A DNA stretch of 64,000 nucleotides from Brachybacterium vulturis (GTDB taxonomy: Bacteria > Actinomycetota > Actinomycetes > Actinomycetales > Dermabacteraceae): positions 992,001 through 1,056,000 of the forward strand of contig NZ_CP023563.1 in the NCBI RefSeq assembly GCF_002407185.1, written 5' to 3'. A model generated the notes under the pieces. It was not told the DNA's origin and made no database searches. It saw only the letters and a list, made by a program, of their open reading frames with translations. Positions 50,760 to 59,306 of the stretch are shown here, in pieces (position 1 is the stretch's first letter; each line of letters opens with the position of its first letter). The translations under genes were made by a program, and so were the position numbers.

Positions 50760-52009
50760 CGCCACAGCCCCTTGGTGTCGATGACGATCTTCTCGTTGAG
50801 GAGCTCACGGTCGAGCTCCTTGAAGGGGTCGTGATCGACCATCAGCAGCACGATGTCGGCGCGCTCGAGAGCGGAGCCGAGCTCGGCCAGCTCGACGTTC
50901 TCGCGCTCTGCGAGTTCCCTCGGGAGCTCGTCGACATTGGGCTCCACGACGAGCACGGCACCGTCGGTGAGCTTCTCCGCCAGGGCGCCGGCGATGTTGC
51001 GGCTGGGAGACTCGCGCAAGTCATCGATGTTTGCCTTGAAGGCGATGCCGAGGGCGGCGACCGTCGGATTCTTGAAACGATCCGCCTTCTGCATCACCTT
51101 CTCGACCACGAGCTCGGGCTTGGAGTCATTGACCTCGCGCGCGGTGCGGATCAGGTTGGAGTGCTCGCGCTCTGCGGAGACGATGAACCACGGGTCCACA
51201 GCGATGCAGTGGCCGCCCACGCCCGGGCCGGGCTGAAGAATGTCCACTCGGGGGTGGTGGTTGGCGAGCTCGATCAGCTCCCACACGTCGATGCCCTGGC
51301 GATCAGCGATGATCGACAGCTCGTTGGCGAACGCGATGTTCACGTCCCGGAAGGCGTTCTCGGTCAGCTTGGCCATCTCGGCGGTCTTCGCGTCGGTCAG
51401 GAGCAGCTCTCCGGAGCAGAAACTCGCGTACAGGTCGCGGTTCAGCTCCGCGGCTTCACGAGTGGTGCCGCCGATGATGCGGTCGTTCTCGACCATCTCG
51501 ATCATGATGCGACCCGGCAGCACGCGCTCGGGTGCGTGGGAGAAGTACAGGGAATTCGCGAGGTTCGGCTCCTCGGTGAACTCGGGACGGGCATCGAGGA
51601 TGACCTTCGCCATGCGCTCGGTGGCGCCGGGAGGTGCCGTGGACTCCAGGACGATCAGCTCGCCGCCCTTGAGCTTGGGCGCGATGCCACTGGCGGCTGT
51701 CTCGATGTAGGAGAGGTCGGCGTCGTGGTCGCCCTTGAACGGGGTCGGCACCGACACGATGTAGGCGTCGGCCTCGGGGGTCTCCAGCTGTGCGCTCAGC
51801 TTGCCCTTCGCGACCACTCCTGCCAGGACTGACTCGAGTCCGTCCTCGACGAAGGGCACCTCGCCGGCATTGATCGCATCCACGCTCGACTGCTTGACGT
51901 CGACACCGATCACGGTCTTGCCTGCCTGGGCCAGAACGGCTGCGGTGGGCAGGCCGATATAACCGAGGCCGATGACTCCGACCGTGTCGAGGGGGACATT
52001 CGGGCTCAT
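50756..52009 (-). CDS. wecC: UDP-N-acetyl-D-mannosamine dehydrogenase
   Basis: UDP-sugar dehydrogenase of 417 residues, oxidising UDP-ManNAc to UDP-ManNAcA with NAD. The Rossmann loop VGVIGLGYIGLPTA is at residues 9-22, SVPTPFKGDHDADLSY near 90, the catalytic-lysine region LTENAFRDVNIAFANEL near 225-241, and the active cysteine in GPGVGGHCIAVDPW near 268-281. GRIMIEMVENDRIIGG is the WecC-specific form. The ATG at 52009 follows GAGGAG. Together with WecB at 34879 it completes UDP-ManNAcA synthesis, though the two are far apart and on opposite strands. Confidence 0.95.
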   Translation of the reverse strand: MSPNVPLDTVGVIGLGYIGLPTAAVLAQAGKTVIGVDVKQSSVDAINAGEVPFVEDGLESVLAGVVAKGKLSAQLETPEADAYIVSVPTPFKGDHDADLSYIETAASGIAPKLKGGELIVLESTAPPGATERMAKVILDARPEFTEEPNLANSLYFSHAPERVLPGRIMIEMVENDRIIGGTTREAAELNRDLYASFCSGELLLTDAKTAEMAKLTENAFRDVNIAFANELSIIADRQGIDVWELIELANHHPRVDILQPGPGVGGHCIAVDPWFIVSAEREHSNLIRTAREVNDSKPELVVEKVMQKADRFKNPTVAALGIAFKANIDDLRESPSRNIAGALAEKLTDGAVLVVEPNVDELPRELAERENVELAELGSALERADIVLLMVDHDPFKELDRELLNEKIVIDTKGLWR

Positions 52010-52215
52010 CAAGGACTCCTCAAGTGGGGATTGCAGCCGGGGGGCGGGATGCCCATACCGTAACGCGGGAGCGAAGGATCGAGGAACGAAACCGCCGCCA
52101 GTTGTCACGTGTACAACAGTCCGGGGAGATGCTGGTACCGAGTTCCCCGACCTGTCACGTCGTGTTCATTTCGGGCTCACGTCCGGACCAGCGCACCAGA
52201 ATGCAGATCGGGCAC

Positions 52216-53901
52216 TCATGCCCGAGGTGCTGTCGACTCGCCACCACCGTCGGACGGGTCCGGCTCCCGGACCGGCTCGAAGCGCAGAAGAGCGACCGCG
52301 CCCGGATCACTGGTCACCGTCATCGGGGCGGCACGACCCAGAGTGGCGCCGGCGAACTCGCCCGTGATCGGTGCAGGAGCGGTGAGGGTGCTCTCCTGGG
52401 ATATCAGCGCCTCGCCCGAGAGGCGGCTGCCCTCGGTGAGCTCCCAGGAAGCAGCGGCCCCGGCCGGCAGTCCCGAGGGCGCGCTGATCTGTACAGGAGC
52501 TGCTTCCGCCGTGGTCGGATCGCGCAGGTCCACCACCATCAGGGCGAGCGAACCATCCTCGGCGAGCACACCGTGGACCATCACCATCCCGTCCCCGCTC
52601 ACTGCGGGGGAGAGAACCCGCCCATCCGGCAGCTGGCCGAGCAGCATGAGCGCAAGGTAGCTGGTGCGGCCCTCGACGATCAGGCCGGGGTCGGCGAGAT
52701 CGCCGGTGGCGCAGAGTGGACTCATCGGGGCACCACCCTGGCAGGCCTGCAACGTCGAATGGAAGGCCATGCGCTCCACGCCCAGCTCGGCAGCGGTCAT
52801 CACGAAGTCGACCGTCCACAGCGCCTGGGCGTGGGTTCGCGAGGTGTCATTGGTGCCGGGGCAGGAGGTCGGCCCGGTCTCCTCGATCCACAGCGGCAGG
52901 TCATTCTCGGAGGCGACGTCCGCCCCCATGCCGATGATGTGACGGGCTTGTTCGCGCAGCTCCGGAGACGTCAGATCATCCACCGTCGGATTCGCGATCG
53001 AGGAAGCCGGGCCTCCGCAGTCCCACAGCGGATACCAGTGCATGGACAGCGCCCGCTGATCAGGGATGCCCGAGTCCGCGAAGGCACGCCACCAGGTCGC
53101 GTCATAGGCGCCCGGCCCGGCGATCGGAAGGCCAGGCACCGTCTTCTGGAGGGCCTGCGAGTACTCACGCAGGGAGGCTTGATAGGCGTACGGACCCCAG
53201 GCTTCTCCCCGGACGGCGAGCTGTGGCTGGTTCGGATGGAAGTAGCCGTTCGGTTCATTGCCGATCGCCACTGCCAGCAGTCGGTCGCCGAAGGCCTGGT
53301 GGGCGTGGGCGGCCATGTCCGCGGCGCGAGCGGGGTCATCGTGGCCCAGATCCAGGGCGATCGTGACCTCGGCATCGACCTCGTCGGCGACAGCCGCCAC
53401 GCGCTCCAGATCCTTCGGCGTGACGGTCGCTTCGGCCCACTCGGGTGCCGGTTCCCCGCTCGAGGTCCACCACATGCGGCGGTCCACGCCGTTGCCGCCG
53501 AAGCGCAGCACCGGTCGGTCCAGCTCCTGCAGGGTCAGGGTCAGATTGGAGCGGTCGGAGTCCCACATCGGGTTCGCCAGCTCCGTCGCATCGAAGCTCA
53601 ACCCCACTTCGCCGCCGGTCGTGACCGCATCCGGCTCGAGGGCGAGAGAGACGGTGATCGCCTCTCCCTGCGCCTGATCGAGCGGCGTGAGCTCGAGCTC
53701 GCCGGGGTCCGGGTCATAGCCCGGCAGTGAGGTGGACTCCCATGGCGGGGGAGGGGGCGACGTGGTCGGTGAAGCGGTCGCGTCGGGCCCGAACGCAGGA
53801 TCAGGACCGGTCAGCAGCGGGCGCAGCGCGAAGGTCCCGGTGATGACCAGGGCGATCGCGATCAGGGCGGCGCCGAGCAGCAGCCAGCGCTGTCTCGTCA
53901 C
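52216..53901 (-). CDS. Membrane-anchored GH79-like glycoside hydrolase
   Basis: A 561-residue protein: one N-terminal membrane helix (WLLLGAALIAIALVITGTFA at 6-25), a Pro/Thr/Ser-rich linker (about 38-60), then a TIM-barrel of the heparanase/glucuronidase GH79 type. RFGGNGVDRRMWW near 130-142, the acid/base glutamate in AIGNEPNGYFHP near 210-221, and the nucleophile glutamate in WIEETGPTSCPG near 336-347 support this. The C-terminal 110 residues are a beta domain. Placed outside the membrane, it could trim uronic-acid-containing polymer. Substrate is inferred from the locus. Confidence 0.8.
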   Translation of the reverse strand: MTRQRWLLLGAALIAIALVITGTFALRPLLTGPDPAFGPDATASPTTSPPPPPWESTSLPGYDPDPGELELTPLDQAQGEAITVSLALEPDAVTTGGEVGLSFDATELANPMWDSDRSNLTLTLQELDRPVLRFGGNGVDRRMWWTSSGEPAPEWAEATVTPKDLERVAAVADEVDAEVTIALDLGHDDPARAADMAAHAHQAFGDRLLAVAIGNEPNGYFHPNQPQLAVRGEAWGPYAYQASLREYSQALQKTVPGLPIAGPGAYDATWWRAFADSGIPDQRALSMHWYPLWDCGGPASSIANPTVDDLTSPELREQARHIIGMGADVASENDLPLWIEETGPTSCPGTNDTSRTHAQALWTVDFVMTAAELGVERMAFHSTLQACQGGAPMSPLCATGDLADPGLIVEGRTSYLALMLLGQLPDGRVLSPAVSGDGMVMVHGVLAEDGSLALMVVDLRDPTTAEAAPVQISAPSGLPAGAAASWELTEGSRLSGEALISQESTLTAPAPITGEFAGATLGRAAPMTVTSDPGAVALLRFEPVREPDPSDGGGESTAPRA

Positions 53902-53939
53902 GGTGACTCCGTTCTGCTGGCGTCGTCGGCGTACACCGC

Positions 53940-55865
53940 TCAGATCATCACGTGGCCGTCATTGCGGCCGAACCATGAGACGTCTGCCGTCGACAGCAGC
54001 TCACGGTCGCTCGCCGACCAGGCATGGCCACCCACGTCGCCATGGCGCATCTGGGTGAAGTTGAATCGGTCCGCGGAGTAGATCCGGCCCTCGGCCTGCC
54101 CCACGGACTCCAGGAATGCGGAGTCCTCCCCGCGGTTGCGGTCCTCGAAGGGATGCGAACGGAACACGTCCCGGCCAGCGGTGATGGTCGGCCCCATCAC
54201 CCGGTCGGTGAAGCGGTGCTCCATCCACGGGAAGCGCAGCAGAGTGGCGTCGGCGCCGGCGAGGTACATGAAGTGAGCATGCTTGCCGACCACGTCCGCG
54301 CCCGAGAACTCTCGGGCGCGCAGCAGATCGTGCAGGTAGAACTCGCCGTAGAGGTCGTCGTCGTCCATCTTCGCGCACACCTCGCCGTCGGCCCGGTCGA
54401 CGGCGGCGTTCAGGCAGGTGCCGAGGCTCCAGCTGCTCGGTGCCTCCAGGACCACGACGTTCTCGACGCCGAGCTCGCGGGCGCGCTCCGCCGTCGCCGT
54501 CGGGGATTCGAAGCCGTGGGTGATCAGCAGCAGCTGCCGCTCCACCCCTGCCTGCCGGGCGACCTGATCCACGAGGTGGTCCAGCTGGCCAGGGCGGTTG
54601 GTCGCGGCCATGATGCTTACCGCCGGCAGCCCCGCCCCGCCCGCCAGGCCGGAGGAGCCGGCCTTCTCGCCGAGATCGACGGCGTCCAGCACCTGCCGAG
54701 CGCGATGGGTAAAGGTGTGCTCGTGCCAGATCCGGCGCTGGGCCAGGTGCACGGTCCGATCCCGCAGCTCCGAGGAGCGGACCAATGCCCGCACCAGGTG
54801 CGCCGCATCCTCGCGGGAGGCGGCCTGCGGGACCTCGTCGGCCGTGAAGAACTGCTCGATCGCCGGGGTGGGGGCTGAGACCACGGGCGTGCCCGAGGCG
54901 GTGATCTCGAAGATTCGCCTGGCGCACATCGACGGGCTCGTCACCACGGAGTTGACGTTGAGGAACACCTTGTACGCCTTGTAGGCGGTGAGCATCCGGT
55001 CGTAGGCCAGCGAACCCACCACGCGATCGGCCAGCTCGCCGGGGAACTGGTAGCGCTCGTCATCGCCGAGGAAGCGGGAGAAGATCTCCAGGCCCGTCTC
55101 CATGCGGGCCGAGGCGTCGAGCGCCCCGCCCAGCAGCATGTCCATCTGCTCGCGCCGCTCCGGGAACTTGTGCGCGAAGTACATGCCGGCGAACGCGACG
55201 TCCCGTACCTGGTGGCCGTGCTGGGGCCGGATCGGATTGTGCACCGCGGACTGCGCCGCGAACGGCAGCACCGCGACGCGGTCGTGGCCCAGCTCCTCCC
55301 GATAGCGGGGCAGCAGCGTGATGTCGGTGGTGAAGACCTGGTCGAACAGCTTCGCGGTGTCCAGGAAGTCCTCGAAGTGCGGGGGATCCTCCTTGTTCCA
55401 GAACACGGTGGGGATACCGCTGTCGCGGCAGTGCGCGACCAGCTCTCGCAAAGGCTCGCTCGGCGCTTTGGAGCCGGTCAGCTGGTACTGCCAGGCGTCC
55501 TGGTTCCCGTGCCACGCGGACTCCACCAGCAGCAGATCCACCGACTTCTCGGCCAGCTGCTCCCGCCACGCCCCGGGGGTGACAGCGACGGTCTCGAACT
55601 CGTAGGACCAGGCGAGCATCGAGAAGTCGTCCAGGATCACCGCGACTCGTAGACCAGGCACGTGAGGCGGGCGATCGGGTTGCTTCGCCGGCGGGAAGGA
55701 GAGCTGCCCCTTGCTGTCGAAGGAGCCGATCCCGTTCCCGACGCCGTAGTGCACGGTGCGGCGTCGACGCTGCCAGGTGCGCAGCTGCGCAAGGCCGCCC
55801 GTGCGCAGATGCCACAGGCCCGTGCGGAGGGTCTGGAGCGGGGACGACGAGGACTGCGCGGGCAT
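53940..55865 (-). CDS. Two-domain glycosyltransferase (CgeB-like plus GT2)
   Basis: A 641-residue protein. The first about 390 residues are a CgeB/DUF3880-like GT-B half (RVAVILDDFSMLAWSYEF near 71; VFWNKEDPPHFEDFLDTAK near 152; KAYKVFLNVNSVVTSPSMCA near 298-317). The C-terminal 230 residues are a family 2 GT-A domain (SIMAATNRPGQLDHLVDQVA near 419-438, with the metal motif KMDDDDLYGEFYL near 494). The ATG at 55865 follows GGAGGTG. Such tandem enzymes can add two sugars or alternate residues in a polymer backbone; specificity unknown. Confidence 0.82.
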   Translation of the reverse strand: MPAQSSSSPLQTLRTGLWHLRTGGLAQLRTWQRRRRTVHYGVGNGIGSFDSKGQLSFPPAKQPDRPPHVPGLRVAVILDDFSMLAWSYEFETVAVTPGAWREQLAEKSVDLLLVESAWHGNQDAWQYQLTGSKAPSEPLRELVAHCRDSGIPTVFWNKEDPPHFEDFLDTAKLFDQVFTTDITLLPRYREELGHDRVAVLPFAAQSAVHNPIRPQHGHQVRDVAFAGMYFAHKFPERREQMDMLLGGALDASARMETGLEIFSRFLGDDERYQFPGELADRVVGSLAYDRMLTAYKAYKVFLNVNSVVTSPSMCARRIFEITASGTPVVSAPTPAIEQFFTADEVPQAASREDAAHLVRALVRSSELRDRTVHLAQRRIWHEHTFTHRARQVLDAVDLGEKAGSSGLAGGAGLPAVSIMAATNRPGQLDHLVDQVARQAGVERQLLLITHGFESPTATAERARELGVENVVVLEAPSSWSLGTCLNAAVDRADGEVCAKMDDDDLYGEFYLHDLLRAREFSGADVVGKHAHFMYLAGADATLLRFPWMEHRFTDRVMGPTITAGRDVFRSHPFEDRNRGEDSAFLESVGQAEGRIYSADRFNFTQMRHGDVGGHAWSASDRELLSTADVSWFGRNDGHVMI

Positions 55866-56079
55866 CGGCACCTCCGGAAGCGGGACAGGACCGGGCCATC
55901 CTATGAGCCCGCACCTGCTCGTCGAAGACATGCCCTCCGCGTTGCGTTCCCCACCACAATCGCACCGCAGCGCAGTGCGTCAGCGGCACGCTGAGTATTG
56001 TGTCCGAAACCGTCCGTCTCGCGGCCCCGCTCAGAGGGCCACAGTCGGGCGAAGCCCAGACCCACTCCGGAGGAGACCC

Positions 56080-56862
56080 GTGACCGAGCAGCCCGCAGAT
56101 CCCGCGCCGAAGGTGCGCGCGACCGTCTACGGCAGCTGCGTCGCGCGGGACACGATGGACCTCGCCGGCTCCGCACGCTTCGACGTCGTCGCCTACATCG
56201 CCCGGCAGTCCCTGCTCTCCGCGGATCACGACGCCTCCGCGCAGTTCCCCGCCACCGTGGAGATCGACTCCGAGTTCCAGCGCCGCATGATGACCGGCGA
56301 CTTCGCGGGCAACCTCGAGGAGCGCCTCGCGGAGGCGGCTCCCGAGACCGACGTGCTCCTCTGGGATCTCGCTGATGAGCGCCACGGGGTGCATCTGTTC
56401 GAGGACGGCAGCGTCGTCACCCGCAGCATCGACATCGTGCGCACGCCCGAGGTGCTCTCCGTTGTCGAGGAAGCGCGCCACATCCCGTTCGGGACGGACG
56501 AGCACTTCGCGCTGTGGGCGCCCCAGGCCCAGCGGCTGCGCGACGTGCTCGAGAAGCTGGGGCTGTTCGCCAAGACCGTGGTGCTGCGGGTGCCGTGGGC
56601 GCTGGTGACCACCGAGGGCACGTCGACCCCCTGGAGCATGGGCACCTCCGCCCGGGAGGCGAACGCCGCCTACCACCGCTACTACGAGCTGCTCGGCGAA
56701 CTCGGCTTCCGCATCCTGGAGCTGCAGCCGCTCGGGGTGCTCGCCGACCCCGACCATCGTTGGGGTCTGGCGGCGTTCCACTACACGCAGGATGTGTACG
56801 AGGAGATCGTCGAGCGGGTGCTGGCGGATCTGCCCGGACCCGAGTCGGAGTCGAAGGTCTGA
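56080..56862 (+). CDS. DUF6270-like protein
   Basis: A 260-residue cytoplasmic protein with the GSCVARDTMDL motif near residues 15-25, similar to the GDS/SGNH-like nucleophile block of DUF6270 proteins, and an AFHYTQDVYEEIVERVLADL segment near 229-248 where the catalytic histidine would lie. The GTG start is preceded by GGAGGAGA. DUF6270 genes cluster with cell-surface polysaccharide genes and may be esterases or acyltransferases. It is divergent from the two-domain glycosyltransferase. Confidence 0.78.
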   Translation: MTEQPADPAPKVRATVYGSCVARDTMDLAGSARFDVVAYIARQSLLSADHDASAQFPATVEIDSEFQRRMMTGDFAGNLEERLAEAAPETDVLLWDLADERHGVHLFEDGSVVTRSIDIVRTPEVLSVVEEARHIPFGTDEHFALWAPQAQRLRDVLEKLGLFAKTVVLRVPWALVTTEGTSTPWSMGTSAREANAAYHRYYELLGELGFRILELQPLGVLADPDHRWGLAAFHYTQDVYEEIVERVLADLPGPESESKV

Positions 56863-56930
56863 CCCACAGCCCCTGAGCGGGCGGCGACGCCGCCAGGGCC
56901 CAGGTCACGAGGCAGGGCCGCGCCGCGCCG

Positions 56931-57000
56931 CCTCCGCGACTTCACCCACCTCTCCGATGTGCCCGGTGAAGATCTCCGAGTGCAGCGTCTCGGTGCTGGT
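56931..57000 (-). pseudogene. Remnant of the 3' end of the 150-residue protein gene
   Basis: Read on the minus strand, this stretch encodes STETLHSEIFTGHIGEVGEV then AE, matching TEALRSEIFEAYIEEMGEDA at the C terminus of the protein at 58750-59202 (bases 58773-58843). No upstream part survives. It lies on the far side of the GTPase cassette, in the same orientation. Confidence 0.7.
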
Positions 57001-57090
57001 AATCCGTACGTCATGAGACGTGGCCGGACTGGGGGAGCCTCGTCCCGGGAGAGAAGCGAGCTGACCGGCTCTCAACTCTCGTCGTTGTCA

Positions 57091-57435
57091 TCAGCCGCAG
57101 ACCGGAGGCGGTGACGATCCGTCCCAGATTCGCGCGTACTCCTCGGAGATCAGTGGCCAGATGACCGCCCGTCCCTCATCAAGCGATCTCACACCGTCCG
57201 CAATTTCGCCATCCAGGACGAATTCGTGGGGGATGAGCCTGCCGGCGGCATCTTTGCGTTCTTCCGGATCAGGAAAGCGCAGGGCGACCCTACCGCCCAC
57301 GCGACGGTATACCTGCGGCTCATCTTCGATGCCGGAGAACGCCTCTTCGTAGGCGAACAGCGGATCCGTTGTCCCACCGGAGCGGAGGAACCGGAATCCC
57401 CATGACCGTCCCCGGGTCGCCCAGATGAGGCTCAT
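57091..57435 (-). CDS. Small partner protein of the GTPase cassette
   Basis: A 114-residue hypothetical protein, mixed alpha/beta, acidic, no membrane segment or known motif (VYRRVGGRVALRFPDPEE near 41-58; RAVIWPLISEEYARIWDGS near 88-106). The ATG overlaps the stop of the upstream GTPase gene (ATGA), so it is translationally coupled and probably acts with it. No relative recognised. Confidence 0.6.
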   Translation of the reverse strand: MSLIWATRGRSWGFRFLRSGGTTDPLFAYEEAFSGIEDEPQVYRRVGGRVALRFPDPEERKDAAGRLIPHEFVLDGEIADGVRSLDEGRAVIWPLISEEYARIWDGSSPPPVCG

Positions 57436-58619
57436 CTCTGGCTCCGCAGGAGTACTTGATCCTCCTCGCCCTTCTCCAGGGCGAGGAGGAAACCGGTCAG
57501 AACAGCCGTCATCTTGTGATTCTTGGCCTTGGCTTCAGCGTTCATCTCTTCGAGCTTCTCGCCAGCAAGATCGGCCATCTTGGCCAGCGCGCCACCCGAG
57601 ATCAGGAAGACAGCGAAGTTCTTCACGACCCCGAACGAACCCGGAAGCTTCAACCTCTTCAATCCGTTGGCGAAGGGCGCGAGGATTGCCAGGGCAGTGA
57701 AGATCGACTGCGAATTATTGAGAATCTGCTGGGCGACCTTGACCGGTATCTCCTTCTTCTTCGCCCAGCTCATGTGCCGTTCAAAAGGCAGCATCGCCGC
57801 AAGAGGCAGGAGCAGATTGACGCCGATGCGATCAGAGACGTCGATCGTGCCCGGGGTGAACTTCGCGGAGGACAGCACGAGGAAGTCCTCGCCCACGGAG
57901 AGTGCCGCATCGGCTTCGACCATCAAGGCGATCGTGCGGCGGAGCTCCGCCATGTGCCCGCCGGCCTTCTCGATGAGAAGCGTGCTGAAATCGTGCGCCG
58001 ACATGTCGGACAGGAGGTCCGCCTTGGACAGAGCCACCACCCAGATCCTGGGGAATCGGACCAGGGGCTTCCCGTCCTCGAGGAGGTCGTCACGGAGATT
58101 CAGCAGGCCCGTGTTGAAGTTAGCGAAGAGCGCTTGCAGGTAGCGCTCCTCCTCGCCTGCATTCTCCAGCAGCTTCTGACCGTCGACCAGTAGAAGGGCG
58201 ACGTCGGACGTGAGCAAGGAGCGGAACGTGTCTACCCGTCGGCGCCCTTCTTCGGGGCTGCTCGGATCCTGCTCGAACCACTCGCCGGGATAGTCGTGCC
58301 AGACGATGCGGAGAGCGTCGAAGGGGACTTTCTCCTTGGCAGCAGCGCCAGCGGACTTCTTCAGCTTCACCGAGAAGGAGTACGGGTCGGCCTTGAATCG
58401 GTTGTGCCTCGGGGTCTCGGCGGAACTGCGCATCTTGTAATAGTTCTGCAGCAAGCGGTGACCTTGGCCGATGTCCTCCGCGACCACATTGAATTCGTTG
58501 TTCTTGATGAACTCGGGATCCTGTGTAGAGCCGTAGAACGAGGAGAGCAGAACCGTCTTGCCGCTCCCAGACTCGCCAAACACGGCGATGTGCTGCTCCA
58601 GCTCGCGTTTATGTGCCAT
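57432..58619 (-). CDS. P-loop GTPase-like protein (DO-GTPase type)
   Basis: A 395-residue soluble protein. The P-loop is GESGSGKT at residues 15-22; a DxPG switch II-like motif is WHDYPGEW near 107-114; and a guanine-specificity-like ALSKADLL is near 201-208. Together these place it with TRAFAC-like GTPases, resembling double-GTPase (DO-GTPase) families described in bacterial conflict systems, though the exact family is not certain. A hydrophobic stretch near 300-345 may bind membrane or partner. The ATG at 58619 gives the P-loop close to the N terminus. It is coupled to the 114-residue protein. Confidence 0.68.
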   Translation of the reverse strand: MAHKRELEQHIAVFGESGSGKTVLLSSFYGSTQDPEFIKNNEFNVVAEDIGQGHRLLQNYYKMRSSAETPRHNRFKADPYSFSVKLKKSAGAAAKEKVPFDALRIVWHDYPGEWFEQDPSSPEEGRRRVDTFRSLLTSDVALLLVDGQKLLENAGEEERYLQALFANFNTGLLNLRDDLLEDGKPLVRFPRIWVVALSKADLLSDMSAHDFSTLLIEKAGGHMAELRRTIALMVEADAALSVGEDFLVLSSAKFTPGTIDVSDRIGVNLLLPLAAMLPFERHMSWAKKKEIPVKVAQQILNNSQSIFTALAILAPFANGLKRLKLPGSFGVVKNFAVFLISGGALAKMADLAGEKLEEMNAEAKAKNHKMTAVLTGFLLALEKGEEDQVLLRSQR

Positions 58620-58749
58620 GTGCTCAGCATACGGGCGAGGTCGGACCGTCGGTGTCACGGAAACATCAGCTGCGCACGTATGTCGAATCGAACCGAGCCA
58701 TCGGGCAGCGGGGAAGCGATCTGCTCAACCGGGGCGGACACACCGGGAA

Positions 58750-59202
58750 TCACCCGACGCTGTGCTCCGCCACCTCCGCATCCTCACCCATCTCCTCGAT
58801 ATACGCCTCGAAGATCTCCGAGCGCAGCGCCTCGGTGCGCACCTTCAGCGTCTTGCGATCCTTGCGGGTCGCGCCGGGGGCCTTCAGCAGCTGGGCCGCG
58901 CGCTCACAGGAATCCAGCCGCTTCGCCCAGTCCTGCGCGCGCCGGGTCTCCCCGGCGTCGTCGGCGGAACCTTCGAGGTAGTCCACCTGCTCGCGGAGGA
59001 TCGCGACGGTCGCGAGCACCCCGTCTGGCCGGTTCGTGGTCGTCGTCTGCAGCCTCGTCGCCTGCTCCTTGACCGTCTCCCATACCTCGGGGTGCGTGGA
59101 GATCCAGCGGGCGCCGGCCGCCAACAGAGGCAGCGCCCAGCGCGCGGCGTTCAGTGCGGCGCCGGCTCGTCCTGAGCTCGGCACCAGTGCCTTTCGGGCC
59201 AT
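58750..59202 (-). CDS. Conserved-looking hypothetical protein, 150 residues
   Basis: A helical, basic N-terminal half (MARKALVPSSGRAGAALNAA, with a hydrophobic stretch WALPLLAAGARWI near 22-34 too short for a full membrane span) and an acidic C-terminal half (SEIFEAYIEEMGEDAEVAEH near 128-147) with coiled-coil-like spacing. No family recognised. The ATG at 59202 follows GGAGCACC. Its 3' end is duplicated at 56931-57000 on the other side of the GTPase cassette. Confidence 0.68.
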   Translation of the reverse strand: MARKALVPSSGRAGAALNAARWALPLLAAGARWISTHPEVWETVKEQATRLQTTTTNRPDGVLATVAILREQVDYLEGSADDAGETRRAQDWAKRLDSCERAAQLLKAPGATRKDRKTLKVRTEALRSEIFEAYIEEMGEDAEVAEHSVG

Positions 59203-59306
59203 GAGGGGTGCTCCTTCGGGTGGTCGGCGATGAGCGGGGGACGGTGGGTGCCGTGCTGGCACGATATCGGACCCAGGGGGCGGTGCCGCCCGCTCCTGGG
59301 TGCCGC

